Shown one piece after another: positions 28,080-37,900 of a DNA stretch of 64,000 nt. The translations under genes were made by a program, and so were the position numbers. Position 1 is the first letter of the stretch. Each line of letters starts with the position of its first letter. This stretch comes from an uncultured Eubacteriaceae bacterium (GTDB lineage Bacteria; Bacillota; Clostridia; Lachnospirales; CAG-274), in NCBI GenBank assembly GCA_947086655.1, contig CAMTZM010000008.1, positions 1 to 64,000 of the forward strand, in the 5' to 3' direction. Under the pieces are notes generated by a model. The model saw only the letters and a program-made list of their open reading frames with translations. It did not search any database and was not told the origin of the DNA.

Positions 28080-28135
28080 ATTATATCATAATAAAATTTA
28101 TTTGTAAACCTAAAAAAAATAAAAATAGTTGACAA
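28080..28135 (-). promoter_or_regulatory. bioY promoter with BirA operator
   Basis: Read on the minus strand, TTTACA (28108-28103), 17 bases, TATAAT (28085-28080) is a near-perfect promoter. The dyad TTGTAAACC (28102-28110), 16 bases, AGTTGACAA (28127-28135) matches the known Firmicute BirA box (TTGTAAACC, spacer, GGTTTACAA) in 16 of 18 positions. The operator overlaps the -35, so biotin-bound BirA would block RNA polymerase. Confidence 0.88.
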
Positions 28136-28141
28136 TATAAA

Positions 28142-28227
28142 AAAGCTGTACACAAATCGGTTACAAGAATTTTTGTGTAATAAAAATTCTCATAATCTTG
28201 ACTGATTTGTGACAGCTCTTTTTGTTG
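28142..28227 (-). terminator. Long stem terminator after the amidase gene
   Basis: AGCTGTACACAAATC near 28143 pairs with GATTTGTGACAGCT near 28214, and an inner hairpin GAATTTTT/AAAAATTC sits inside. On the minus strand the stem is followed by TTTTTTATA, so it ends the amidase transcript ahead of the bioY promoter. U-rich sequence on the other side makes it partly bidirectional. Confidence 0.8.
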
Positions 28228-28249
28228 TTTCAAGTTTTTAATTTATTTA

Positions 28250-28789
28250 TCAGCTTGTAAACTGAGCTATACCATTAGCTATTCCTATTGCACAGTTTTC
28301 TCTAAATGATGCTGTTCCTAAAAGCTGAGCTTCTGCCGGATTTGACAAAAAAGCAAGTTCAACAAGTATAGCTGGCATTCTCGTTAATCTTAAAACGGCA
28401 AGGTCTCTTGCTTTTACTCCTAAATCAACTAATCCTATTTGGTTTACAAGCGCTGTATTTACAGTCTGCGCAAATCTTTCTGCGGTGGTTCTTTCTCTGT
28501 AATAAAATGTTTCAGTACCGTTATAAGAAGTATTTATTGCCGAATTGCAATGAATACTAACAAAATAGTCAGCGCCCCATTGATTTGCCATTGCTGCTCT
28601 TGCTGAAAGACTTAAAGATGTATTTTCCGTTCTTGAATAATTAACATCATATCCCCATGATGTTAATATTCTTCCAAGCCTAAGAGAAACATCAAGGTTT
28701 ACATAAGCCTCCTCAAGCCCTGTCGTTTTGGCAATAGCGCCCGGATTGTCGCCGCCGTGCCCCGGGTCTATAAATATTTTTACGGCCAT
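28250..28789 (-). CDS. N-acetylmuramoyl-L-alanine amidase (Amidase_3), no signal peptide
   Basis: A zinc amidase (179 residues) that cuts the bond between N-acetylmuramic acid and the stem peptide. It shows 'IFIDPGHGGDNPGA', 'SIHCNSA' and the catalytic glutamate in 'ILVELAFLSNPAEA'. The protein is a bare catalytic domain with no signal peptide and no SH3, LysM or SPOR repeats. Among sporeformers this resembles the mother-cell lysis enzyme CwlC, or a phage-type lysin; no phage genes surround it. GGAGG-like bases precede ATG 28789. It is a single-gene unit with its own terminator. Confidence 0.9.
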   Translation of the reverse strand: MAVKIFIDPGHGGDNPGAIAKTTGLEEAYVNLDVSLRLGRILTSWGYDVNYSRTENTSLSLSARAAMANQWGADYFVSIHCNSAINTSYNGTETFYYRERTTAERFAQTVNTALVNQIGLVDLGVKARDLAVLRLTRMPAILVELAFLSNPAEAQLLGTASFRENCAIGIANGIAQFTS

Positions 28790-29144
28790 CTTATTTCCTC
28801 CCTATATATGATTTGTACTAAACACTATTAAAGATATTAATAAAAATTAAATTGTATTTAGCATTACTCTAAATTTTATTCGTATATATTTTTATTTATT
28901 CTATTTACTTTATATGAATACCCATGTTTCCTATACTATTTATAAATGCAGAGATTCCTTATCAAATGCATTCTTAAAAAAAAATTTTAAATTGTTTACA
29001 CATTCGTCATATTTTGTTCAAAATATGAAAATATAATAAAAGCATAAAATAAATAACATAAAAAAAATCAAATAAAACTAAATTATAAACAAAATAAACT
29101 TTAGGGCTATCGCCTAATTTCAAATTATTTTAGGAGGTTATATT
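28790..29144. other. Divergent promoter region, amidase/htrA
   Basis: These 355 bp lie between divergent genes and must hold promoters for both. A short hairpin AGGGCTATCGCCT occurs about 40 bases before the htrA start, and AGGAGG precedes that start. I see no recognisable operator or RNA gene. Confidence 0.45.
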
Positions 29145-30758
29145 ATGAATGAATTTAATAATAAATTAAATAATAATGAAGAAATGCAGAAAAATATTGA
29201 TTCTAATTTGCAGTCTCAGAATGAAAACCAAAACCCATATATAAACAATCCTTTTTTATATTCTGAAACAATAAAACAAGAGTCAGATAAATTTAATGAA
29301 CATACGGCTAACAAAGTCGAAGAACAGCCTTCTCATTATGTGCCTGAAAAAAATATCGAACAGCCTTCTCATTATATACCTGAGCAAACTGCTAAACAGC
29401 CTTCTCATTATGTGCCTGAGCAAGCTGTTGAACAGCCTTCTTCTGCTTATTCATACTCAAATATGTTCAATCCATATTCATATTCGGGACAGACGGCTAA
29501 CACGCCTTATTATACAACAGCAGACAAGAATGAGAAACAGCCTTATACAAATTGTCCAAACATAGTTATTAACTCAGCTAAAAAGCAGAAAAAAGGTTCA
29601 AAAAGCACAAAAGCCGCTGCTATTGTAATGTCAATTATATTAGGAGGCATTTCAATAGGAACTGGTTTAGGTATAGGTTATAACGTATCAAAGCCTATTA
29701 CAAATTCAAGTGAATCCGGAAGTTTCTCATTTGGAGATGATGTAATCGAACAGTCTGATATAGAAACAAACGCACAAGAAATGTTTTTATCGTCATCAAA
29801 TTCAGTTATAGATATAATAAAACAAATAAAAGATACAGTTGTAAATATAACAGTTACAACACGTTCAACAAATTTTTTCAATCAAGTATTTGAAAGTTCC
29901 GGTTCTGGTTCTGGAATTATATATAGTCAAGATGATACAAAAGTTTATATAGTAACAAATAATCACGTTATTGACGGAGCATCAACTGTAACAATTTCAA
30001 TAACCGGAGAAGAACAAGTTTCAGCAAATCTTGTAGGCAAAGACGCTCAATCAGACCTTGCAGTTATATCCGTACTTAAAACCGACCTTGCATCAGCCGG
30101 AATAAATTCCGTAAATACAGCAGTATTTTCAGATTCTGACCAAGTAGACGTTGGAGAATACGTATTAGCAATAGGAAACGCTTTAGGGCAAGGCAAAACA
30201 GTTACACAAGGTATAATAAGTGCTCAGAATAAAGAAATAAATATTGACGGTAAAAAATTCACGGTACTTCAGACCGATGCTGCCATAAATCCGGGCAACA
30301 GCGGCGGTGCGCTCGTTAATTCAGAAGGAAAAGTTTTAGGTATAAACACTGCTAAACTTGCAAGTTCAGATATAGAAGGAACCGGCTATGCCATACCGGC
30401 GTCAATTGTAAAAGATATAGTTCCTCAGCTTATTAAAAACGGTACTGTGGCAAGACCATATTTAGGAATAGTAGGTGCAACAATAAGTGATAATTTCCGT
30501 AATATGTATAATTTAGATGTATTCGGTGTTTTTGTAAGAGGAGTTGATAAAGGCAGCAGCGCCGAAAAAGCCGGAATAATAGCATCCGATATAATTACAT
30601 CTTTCAATGCAGAACCTATTGAATCACTTGAGGACTTATCAGAAATGATTTCAGAATGTAAAGTAGGAGATATAATTACATTAGGCATATTAAGAAACGG
30701 TTCAATTCCAATGAAAATAAGCGTTACTTTGACAGACCTTAACGAAACTCAATATTAA
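29145..30758 (+). CDS. htrA: HtrA-family serine protease with long repetitive N-terminal tail
   Basis: A membrane-anchored DegP/HtrA protease (537 residues) for envelope protein quality control. The first 150 residues are a cytoplasmic tail rich in Asn, Gln and Pro, with about four copies of a 12-residue unit built on 'QPSHYVPE'. One membrane anchor lies near residues 158-180. The trypsin-like domain has the triad in 'NNHVIDGA' (His), 'QSDLAVIS' (Asp) and 'NPGNSGGALV' (Ser). A PDZ domain follows from about residue 440. AGGAGG is 8 bases upstream of the start. It is followed 18 bases later by a paralogue, so the two arose by tandem duplication. Confidence 0.93.
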   Translation: MNEFNNKLNNNEEMQKNIDSNLQSQNENQNPYINNPFLYSETIKQESDKFNEHTANKVEEQPSHYVPEKNIEQPSHYIPEQTAKQPSHYVPEQAVEQPSSAYSYSNMFNPYSYSGQTANTPYYTTADKNEKQPYTNCPNIVINSAKKQKKGSKSTKAAAIVMSIILGGISIGTGLGIGYNVSKPITNSSESGSFSFGDDVIEQSDIETNAQEMFLSSSNSVIDIIKQIKDTVVNITVTTRSTNFFNQVFESSGSGSGIIYSQDDTKVYIVTNNHVIDGASTVTISITGEEQVSANLVGKDAQSDLAVISVLKTDLASAGINSVNTAVFSDSDQVDVGEYVLAIGNALGQGKTVTQGIISAQNKEINIDGKKFTVLQTDAAINPGNSGGALVNSEGKVLGINTAKLASSDIEGTGYAIPASIVKDIVPQLIKNGTVARPYLGIVGATISDNFRNMYNLDVFGVFVRGVDKGSSAEKAGIIASDIITSFNAEPIESLEDLSEMISECKVGDIITLGILRNGSIPMKISVTLTDLNETQY

Positions 30759-30776
30759 TGAAAGAAGGTCGATAAA

Positions 30777-32030
30777 ATGGAAAATGAAAATAATATAAAA
30801 AAAGAAATTAAAGAAAATGAAAATAATGATAAAAATAATAAAAATAAAAAAAGTATTTTTAAAAAAATTACTGCTTTAGCTCTTTCATGTATTCTCATAG
30901 GAGGAGCGGGAGGATTTGCAATTGGTTTTTGTACTCCTTTAATACAAAAAATTGTACTTCCTCAGATAAAAAATTACACTTATAAAACAGTGACAAGTTT
31001 TGCAAGAAAATCCAAACCTGATAAAATAATTTCCGATGCCGCTTTTAAAAATGAAACACCTATTTCAAAAAACAGCGATAATTCCGTAAAAATAATAAAG
31101 TCAGTTAAGCCTTCAATAGTTTGTATAACAACTACAATAAAGCTTAAAGATATGTTTAACATACCTTATCTTGAATCAGGCGCCGGCTCTGGAATTATAT
31201 TTGCTCAAACAGATGAAAAAGTATATATTGTAACAAACTCTCATGTAATAGACGGCGCTTCGGCTGTGGGAGTTTCTGTTGAAAACTCCGGTGTTGTTCC
31301 GGCTGAATTAATAGGTAAAAAAGAAACAGCCGACATAGCTGTAATATCTATTAAAAAATCTGATTTAATACGTGTTGGAGTTAATAAAGTAACTGCTGCG
31401 AAATTTGGAAACTCGGACAATCTTAACATGGGTGATTCGGTTATAGCCATAGGAAACGCCCTTGGAAACGGAAATACAGCTACTTCCGGAATAGTAAGCG
31501 CCGTAAATAAAGAAATAAATATAGATGGGCTTACTCTTAATGTAATACAGACAGATGCTGCTATAAACCCCGGCAACAGCGGCGGTGCACTTATAAATGT
31601 AAAAGGAGAGGTAATTGGCATAAATACCGCAAAACTTGCATCAACAGAAATAGAATCAACCGGATACAGCATATCTATAAATGTTGCAAAACCAATAATT
31701 GAAAATATAATGAATCACACTTCTGCTCCTTATCTTGGAGTTTATATATCAAAAATTGACGAAGAAGAAGCAGAAGCCTATGGACTTCCTGTAACAGGAG
31801 TAATAGTTGAGGACGTAATACAAAACAGCAGCGCCGAGAGGGCCGGAATTCAAAAAAATGACATTATAACAGTCTTTAACGATACTCCTGTATTTACCCC
31901 TGAACAGTTGACAAATGCCGTTCAAAACTGTCGTGTAGGAGATACCGTTGAAGTAAGAATTATAAGAAATGCTCATGAGATGATAACACTAAAAGTTAAA
32001 CTTTATTCTTCTTCAAATAATACGTTTTAA
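30777..32030 (+). CDS. Second HtrA-family serine protease
   Basis: A paralogue of the preceding protease (417 residues), with a short charged cytoplasmic start (many Asn, Lys and Glu), a membrane anchor near residues 30-50, a trypsin-like domain with 'TNSHVIDGA', 'TADIAVISI' and 'NPGNSGGALI', and one PDZ domain near residues 320-410. All three catalytic residues are present. It lacks the glutamine/proline repeats of its neighbour, so the two may differ in localisation or partners. It is probably in one operon with the first copy and ends at a strong terminator. Confidence 0.92.
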   Translation: MENENNIKKEIKENENNDKNNKNKKSIFKKITALALSCILIGGAGGFAIGFCTPLIQKIVLPQIKNYTYKTVTSFARKSKPDKIISDAAFKNETPISKNSDNSVKIIKSVKPSIVCITTTIKLKDMFNIPYLESGAGSGIIFAQTDEKVYIVTNSHVIDGASAVGVSVENSGVVPAELIGKKETADIAVISIKKSDLIRVGVNKVTAAKFGNSDNLNMGDSVIAIGNALGNGNTATSGIVSAVNKEINIDGLTLNVIQTDAAINPGNSGGALINVKGEVIGINTAKLASTEIESTGYSISINVAKPIIENIMNHTSAPYLGVYISKIDEEEAEAYGLPVTGVIVEDVIQNSSAERAGIQKNDIITVFNDTPVFTPEQLTNAVQNCRVGDTVEVRIIRNAHEMITLKVKLYSSSNNTF

Positions 32031-32036
32031 TTTTAT

Positions 32037-32080
32037 AAGCGCAAAAATCATTAATTGGTTTTTGCGCTTGTTTTAATTTT
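32037..32080 (+). terminator. Rho-independent terminator
   Basis: AAGCGCAAAAA (32037-32047) pairs with TTTTTGCGCTT (32059-32069), followed by GTTTTAATTTT. It ends the htrA pair. Confidence 0.88.
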
Positions 32081-32289
32081 ATAGTCAAATTACTTGAAAA
32101 GGAGCAAAAGAAGGTGGGATAAAAATTGTTTTTACAAGGAAGAGGCTGGTCGTAAAGCTTCGCTTTACTGCTCGCCCATGCGTCCTGGGAAGGAGAGCGT
32201 AGTCGAAAGCCTACGCCGACTGACGATGACACAGTAAAAAGGATTTTTAGCCGCCGAACTTGTTCGGGTTTTCAAGTGATTTGACTATA
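32080..32289. repeat. 210-bp element with 21-bp inverted ends and GC-rich core
   Basis: The ends are a 21-bp inverted repeat with one mismatch (ATAGTCAAATTACTTGAAAA on the left; complement of the same with C for T at 32269-32289). The inside, about 32135-32265, is far richer in G and C than its surroundings and has small hairpins: GTAAAGC-TTC-GCTTTAC and CCGAAC-TT-GTTCGG. No open frame looks real. A small mobile element or structured RNA is the best guess. No second full copy is in this window. Confidence 0.6.
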
Positions 32290-32315
32290 TTATAAAACTC
32301 TAACATAAATGGTAC

Positions 32316-32344
32316 TTGACCCTAAAGTATTTTTATTTTATAAT
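32316..32344 (+). promoter_or_regulatory. Promoter of the trpB2 gene
   Basis: TTGACC (32316-32321), a 17-base spacer and TATAAT (32339-32344) form a strong sigma-A-type promoter. A short hairpin AAAATACC/GGTATTTT (32364-32386) follows in the leader and could act as an attenuator, but it is short. Confidence 0.7.
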
Positions 32345-32411
32345 ATTTATATTTTTAAATAATAAAATACCTAAAAACGGTATTTTTAATATTTGTTAAG
32401 GAGTGACAATT

Positions 32412-33782
32412 ATGAAAAAAATACCCTACAAAATATATTTAACTGAAGAACAAATACCTACAAAATGGTATAATCTTCGTGCCGACATGAAAGAAAAACC
32501 GGCTCCTATGCTTAACCCTCAAACAGGCAAACCAGCTTCACTTAATGACCTTTACCCTGTTTTTTGCGAAGAACTTGCAAAACAGGAACTTGACGATAAT
32601 ACAGCTTACATTGATATACCCGAAGAAATTCGTGAATTTTATAAGATATATCGTCCTTCTCCTCTTATTAGAGCATATAACCTTGAAAAAGCACTTGATA
32701 CACCAGCTAAAATTTATTACAAATTTGAAGGCAACAACACCTCCGGAAGTCATAAATTAAATTCGGCAGTTGCTCAGGCTTATTACGCTAAAAAGCAAGG
32801 ACTTAAAGGAGTTACAACTGAAACAGGCGCCGGACAATGGGGTACTGCTCTTTCAGAGGCATGCGCTTATTACAATTTAGATGTTATTGTTTACATGGTA
32901 AAATGCTCATATGAGCAAAAACCTTTTAGACGTGCTATAATAGAAACTTTTGACGGAAAAGTTTACCCAAGTCCAAGCAATACAACAAATGCCGGACGCA
33001 AAATATTAGAAAAAAAACCGAATACAACCGGAAGTTTAGGCTGTGCTATTTCAGAAGCCGTTGAAAAAGCTGTTACTACCGAAGGCTACCGTTATGTATT
33101 AGGTTCCGTACTTAATCAAGTACTTCTTCATCAATCAGTTATAGGGCTTGAATCAAAAAAAGCGATGGAAATGATTGACGAATATCCAGATATTATAATT
33201 GGTTGTGCCGGAGGCGGTTCAAACTTAGGCGGTTTAATTGCTCCATTTATGAAAGACAAACTTACAGGTGCAGCAAATCCACGTATTATAGCTGTGGAAC
33301 CGGCATCTTGTCCATCTTTAACAAGAGGAAAGTTTGCATACGATTTTTGTGATACAGGTAAAATTACTCCTCTTGCTAAAATGTACACATTAGGAAGTGA
33401 ATTTCTTCCAAGCGCAAATCATGCCGGCGGACTTAGATACCATGGAATGTCGCCTGTACTTTCAAAGCTTTATCATGACGGATATATGGAGGCTGTAAGC
33501 GTTGAACAAACAAAAGTATTTGAAGCTGCCGTTTTATTTGCTAAACATGAAACTATTTTGCCGGCTCCTGAATCAGCCCACGCTATAAGAACAGCAATAG
33601 ATGAAGCTATTAAATTAAAAGAAAGCGGCGAAGAGAAAACAATACTTTTCGGACTGACAGGCACAGGATATTTTGATATGATTGCATATGATTCATATTT
33701 AAACAAAACAATGACAGATTACATCCCTACTGATGAGGATTTAAAGAAAGGGTTTGACCTTCTTCCTAACATAAATATGTAA
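32412..33782 (+). CDS. trpB: Tryptophan synthase beta-like protein TrpB2
   Basis: A PLP enzyme of the TrpB2 group (456 residues, longer than canonical TrpB1), forming tryptophan from indole and serine. PLP lysine lies in 'NNTSGSHKLNSAVAQ'; 'TETGAGQWGTALSEA', 'GCAGGGSNLGGLI' and 'HAGGLRYHGMSP' are typical. ATG 32412 follows AAGGAG; an in-frame GTG at 32403 lies within that ribosome site. There is no trpA or other trp gene nearby, as is common for TrpB2, which can act alone in indole salvage. A HAD phosphatase gene follows after 11 bases. Confidence 0.93.
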   Translation: MKKIPYKIYLTEEQIPTKWYNLRADMKEKPAPMLNPQTGKPASLNDLYPVFCEELAKQELDDNTAYIDIPEEIREFYKIYRPSPLIRAYNLEKALDTPAKIYYKFEGNNTSGSHKLNSAVAQAYYAKKQGLKGVTTETGAGQWGTALSEACAYYNLDVIVYMVKCSYEQKPFRRAIIETFDGKVYPSPSNTTNAGRKILEKKPNTTGSLGCAISEAVEKAVTTEGYRYVLGSVLNQVLLHQSVIGLESKKAMEMIDEYPDIIIGCAGGGSNLGGLIAPFMKDKLTGAANPRIIAVEPASCPSLTRGKFAYDFCDTGKITPLAKMYTLGSEFLPSANHAGGLRYHGMSPVLSKLYHDGYMEAVSVEQTKVFEAAVLFAKHETILPAPESAHAIRTAIDEAIKLKESGEEKTILFGLTGTGYFDMIAYDSYLNKTMTDYIPTDEDLKKGFDLLPNINM

Positions 33783-33793
33783 GGAGTTTTGAT

Positions 33794-34426
33794 ATGAAAG
33801 GCATAATATTTGATATTGATGGAACACTTTGGGACTCAAGAGAACCAATAGCAAAGGCATGGAATGAAGCAGTTTTCATAAACAGCGGTATAAAAACAGA
33901 CTTTAACGCTGAAAATTTAAAACATCTTTTCGGAAAACCGATGGATGTAATTTTCAATACACTTCTTCCCCAATTCAGCGAAGATGAACGTAGAAAACTT
34001 TCAGAACAATGCTGCGAATATGAAAATAATTACCTTATAAATAATCCCGGAACACTTTATGACAATATTGAGGATACTCTTAAAATACTATATAAACAAT
34101 ATTCGCTTTATATAGTAAGTAATTGTCATAGAGGTTATATTCCTGTATTTTTACTTTCTACGGGATTAAAAGGATATTTTAAAGACAGCTTATGTCCGGG
34201 AGACACCGGAAAATTAAAAGCTGAAAATATTGATTTAATTATAAAAAGAAATAATATTACTGATGCTGTTTATATAGGAGATACTCAAACTGATTTAGAT
34301 TCGGCAAGAAAAGCTAAAATAAAATTTATATTTGCCGAATATGGTTTTGGCAGCGCAGATAGTTTTGACGCTAAAATAAAATGCTTTTCTGATATTCCAA
34401 ATACTTTAAAAAATATTGGATTTTAA
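33794..34426 (+). CDS. HAD-superfamily phosphatase (phosphoglycolate phosphatase-like)
   Basis: A 210-residue HAD subfamily IA hydrolase. The nucleophile motif is 'FDIDGTLWDS' near the N-terminus, motif II is in 'YIVSNCH', the lysine motif is 'GKLKAEN' and motif IV is 'VYIGDTQTDLDSARKA'. A helical cap (about 15-80) suits a small phosphorylated metabolite. The substrate cannot be read from sequence. Linkage to trpB2 may be incidental. Confidence 0.85.
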   Translation: MKGIIFDIDGTLWDSREPIAKAWNEAVFINSGIKTDFNAENLKHLFGKPMDVIFNTLLPQFSEDERRKLSEQCCEYENNYLINNPGTLYDNIEDTLKILYKQYSLYIVSNCHRGYIPVFLLSTGLKGYFKDSLCPGDTGKLKAENIDLIIKRNNITDAVYIGDTQTDLDSARKAKIKFIFAEYGFGSADSFDAKIKCFSDIPNTLKNIGF

Positions 34427-34509
34427 CCGACATAATGTTTCGTTAGAAACCGTCTGTTATGGGTATTTTTGCAAAGTAAAAATGTAAATAGTCTTTTACA
34501 ATATTTTTT

Positions 34510-34553
34510 AAAAAATTAAAAGGTGTTTAATATAAAACACCTTTTAATTTTTT
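34510..34553. terminator. Bidirectional rho-independent terminator
   Basis: A 19-bp perfect stem (34510-34528 with 34535-34553, core AAAAGGTGTTT/AAACACCTTTT) and a 6-base loop lie between convergent genes. Confidence 0.92.
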
Positions 34554-34589
34554 AAATAAAAACATAAAAAATTACTATCGAATTATTCT

Positions 34590-34997
34590 TTAAAATTCAT
34601 CATCTTCATCTAAATCATCATCTTCATAAAGAAACATATCATCTTCACTGTTTCCGTCTATGGCTATACCCAAAACTTCATCTGTAAAGACAAGAAGATG
34701 TTTTAAAAGAATATCCGAAGATTCGTCTAAAAGCACTACATTTGCAAGCATTATATAGCTTTCGCTCTTATCCGGAAAATCCTTTCCTTGACTTTTATAA
34801 TAATGTCCTGCAATTTTTTTAACAGCTCTTAAAAAAACATCATCATTTTTAGTAGACATCTTAACGTCAACTAAATTTCCTTTTATTACTCCTCTGCTTG
34901 TAATAAGCAAAATACTTCTTTGGTCATATCTCTCATTTCTTAAAGCATTTCTATATACTCCATGTATAAGAAATTGTCTAAGCTTAGACTCCGTCAT
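34590..34997 (-). CDS. Hypothetical acidic-tailed protein in the sugar-transfer operon
   Basis: A soluble 135-residue protein that I do not recognise. It begins with 'MTESKLRQFLIHGVYRNALRNERYD', has mixed beta/alpha character, and ends in an extremely acidic tail (about 17 residues, mostly Asp and Glu). It has no signal peptide or membrane segment. ATG 34997 directly abuts the stop of the GtrA-YfhO gene, and AAGGAG lies inside the end of that gene, so the two are translated together. The context suggests a role linked to cell-envelope sugar transfer, but this is inference. Confidence 0.75.
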   Translation of the reverse strand: MTESKLRQFLIHGVYRNALRNERYDQRSILLITSRGVIKGNLVDVKMSTKNDDVFLRAVKKIAGHYYKSQGKDFPDKSESYIMLANVVLLDESSDILLKHLLVFTDEVLGIAIDGNSEDDMFLYEDDDLDEDDEF

Positions 34998-37900
34998 TTA
35001 GGAACCACTCCTTAACCTATCCGATTTAGCATTATCTTTTTTCATATTCATCAATCTCCTAAACAATTCATAAAAAAAGTATAAAACTATACACACAACA
35101 GAAACAATAATACCGGCAAAAAAACCTGTTGGCTTATAATCAAGCCTTATATCATGTTTTCCGGCATCTACCTCAATTCCAATAAGACCGTCAGAACCGA
35201 TTGACACTATTTCTTTTTCAATACCGTCAACCATAAGTTTCCAGCCTTTGTCATAAGGTATTGAAGTGTAAACAATCCCGCCTTTTTCAGTATCGATATG
35301 ACCATAAATAAAAGTATCTCCATAATTATCTACGTAGAAAGGCTCGTTGTTTAACTTCTCGTTAGCTAAATCGTATTTATCGTAATCAAAAGCAGCGGCG
35401 CAAACCGAAATTTTACCTGATTTTCGGTAAGTTTTTTCAAATTCTCCTTTACTGTCAAGTTTAAATTCAACATTCACTTCGTCTCCCGGCTCAATCCAAC
35501 CGCAGTCAAACATACTTCTTCCTGCACTAAGTTCTCTGTCTTGATTTCCGGATTTTAATGATATATTAACTCTTTTGGCATTGCCGGCGTCAACATATAC
35601 AAAAATATGCTCTTTTTTGTCACTGTTGTTTTTAACCTTTGCCCTGTAAAGAGGAATTTTTTCTAAATCTTCGGGGTGTGTTAATTCATATTCAAAAACA
35701 CCCTCTTTAATATTATCGGATTTATTTTCCTTTTCCTTAATATTTTCATAACTAATATCTGTAACTTCAATTTCATTTAATATTTTACTATCATTAGCTC
35801 CTGTCAGCTTAATATAATTATTCTGCACATCAAATGGATTTCCTTCTTCAATATCCCAATTTTTTAAATTTTTATCAACTACAAATCCTAAAGGGAGAGA
35901 ATAATTATTTTTATATATATACAAACTTCCTATATTATCCATATATTCATATCTATCGCCATTAATTTTGCCGTCTTTATTTATTACATACTTTATTGCA
36001 AACATAGAATCCATAAGAGGAGTGGGGTCATAAAACCTATAAGAATTGCCTGTGGCAGCCATTCCTATTTTTTCCATAAGTTTAGATGTTCCTCCATATG
36101 CAAGTGAAGAAAACTGCGAATATCCTTTAAAATGATAAAGTGCCGATTCATTTATTGTAGCAAAACGCCTTATTTCCATTCTATAAAAATTATCCTTTTC
36201 CTCATTGTTAAGATATTCTATTGTGCTTTTCATATCCGGCATATATTTAACATAATTTTCTCTTTTAGTCGTTCCAACATAATCAAAACCAAGATATGTG
36301 CTGTAAAGCGCCTCACAAAACATAACAGCAGCAAGCAGCATATATATTGTTTTAACAGATTTTTTTCCAAAGTCTGACTTGCATTTTTGAAGTAAAATTA
36401 TATATATTAAAATAGCTATAATATTAACAGCTATATTCATATTTGAAATAATCTGTTCAACCTCAACATTTAAAGGTGCAATAATATACTCTGTAAAAAA
36501 TATAACTGCTATATAAAACACAATAGTTCCATATACATTTTTAAGCTTTATTGTACGAATATTATTAAACGCTTTATAAGCCATAGATATAATTACAAAA
36601 CTATATATAAAAGAATATCTATGCGGAAGATTAGATGGAAAATGAAATCCATGTATAGCATAGTCTAAAGGTTTTATACAGCTAAACAAAAGCATTACAG
36701 CCAAAAAAGTACCATAAAGCCATTTTTCTCTTTTTTTAATAGCTGTATTAAAAAAATAAACTGGCATACAAAGCATTACAAAAAGCCCTGAATAAATATT
36801 AGGCAAATCTTCGTTTCTTGCTAAAACAATAGGTTTTGTTCCAATAAACTGGCATGTTATAAGCTGATATACATTAGCATAAAACTCAAAACGCGGTACA
36901 GTAGAGTCACTTGCCTGTGTTCTTGAAAGAGCAATAGCTGCCGGAAGTGAAAGAAACATTGTAATTCCGCCTCCAAGAACCGATATTATACCAAAATTTA
37001 TTGTTTTGTTTATTATTAAACTTTTGTCTTTTTTCCATGTATAATGACAGAAAAGACATACAATATAATAAAAAACAGCAAAAACACAAACTAAAAAAGC
37101 AATGTAAAAATTCACTAAAATAGTAAAAGCAAGACTAAAAAAGTATAATCTATACTTATCTTCTTTAACAAGCTTTTCTATGCCTAAAGCAACAAGCGGA
37201 AAAACAGCAACTGCATCAAGCCACATAATATTCCAAAAATAACTTGTTATAAACGCCATAGCGCTATAACATAAAGCAAATGCCATAATCGTTATATCGT
37301 CTCTTTTAAATCTTGATTTAAGATATAAAGACATAAAACCGCCTGCAAAAGCTACTTTTATTATTATAAAAAGCGCAATAGCCTCCGGAAGATGGCTTTG
37401 GTCAAATAAAAGTATTAAAAAACTAATAGGACTTGCTGTATAATAAGCAAGCTGTGTAATAAATTCCTTTCCAAGCCCGCCTTCCCATGAATAAAAAAGA
37501 CTTTCGCCGTTTAAAATCTTGCTTCTTAATTCCTCATGAAACGGAGCATACTGATGATATAAATCAATACGCATTATACAATTTTCTCCAGCCGGATAAT
37601 ATCCCAAAATTGCGAAAACCGACGTAACTATTAACGCAGCAAGTAAAAACGAGAAAAATACGTTTCTATATTCATATAATTTTTCTTTTATACTGCCCAT
37701 ACCATTCTTATCCTTTCCAAAAATAAAAAATTTACTAAAAAAATAATTTAATATTACAACAATAACATTAGCAAGTATTTTTGAGATATAACTATTTATT
37801 CCTAAAACCTCAACCGAAAAAAACATCCATACAATTTCAACTCCGCCTGAAAAGAGCCTTGCCGTAACAAATGCCGTACATTCAGAAAGAAGAACCGAAA

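Noticed and set aside
29320..29440. Repeats in the htrA tail as a CRISPR-like array
   Set aside because: They are adjacent in-frame coding repeats without spacers.
32005..32240. Minus-strand open frame across the GC-rich element near 32100
   Set aside because: It spans the element boundary and a terminator, has no ribosome site and resembles no protein.
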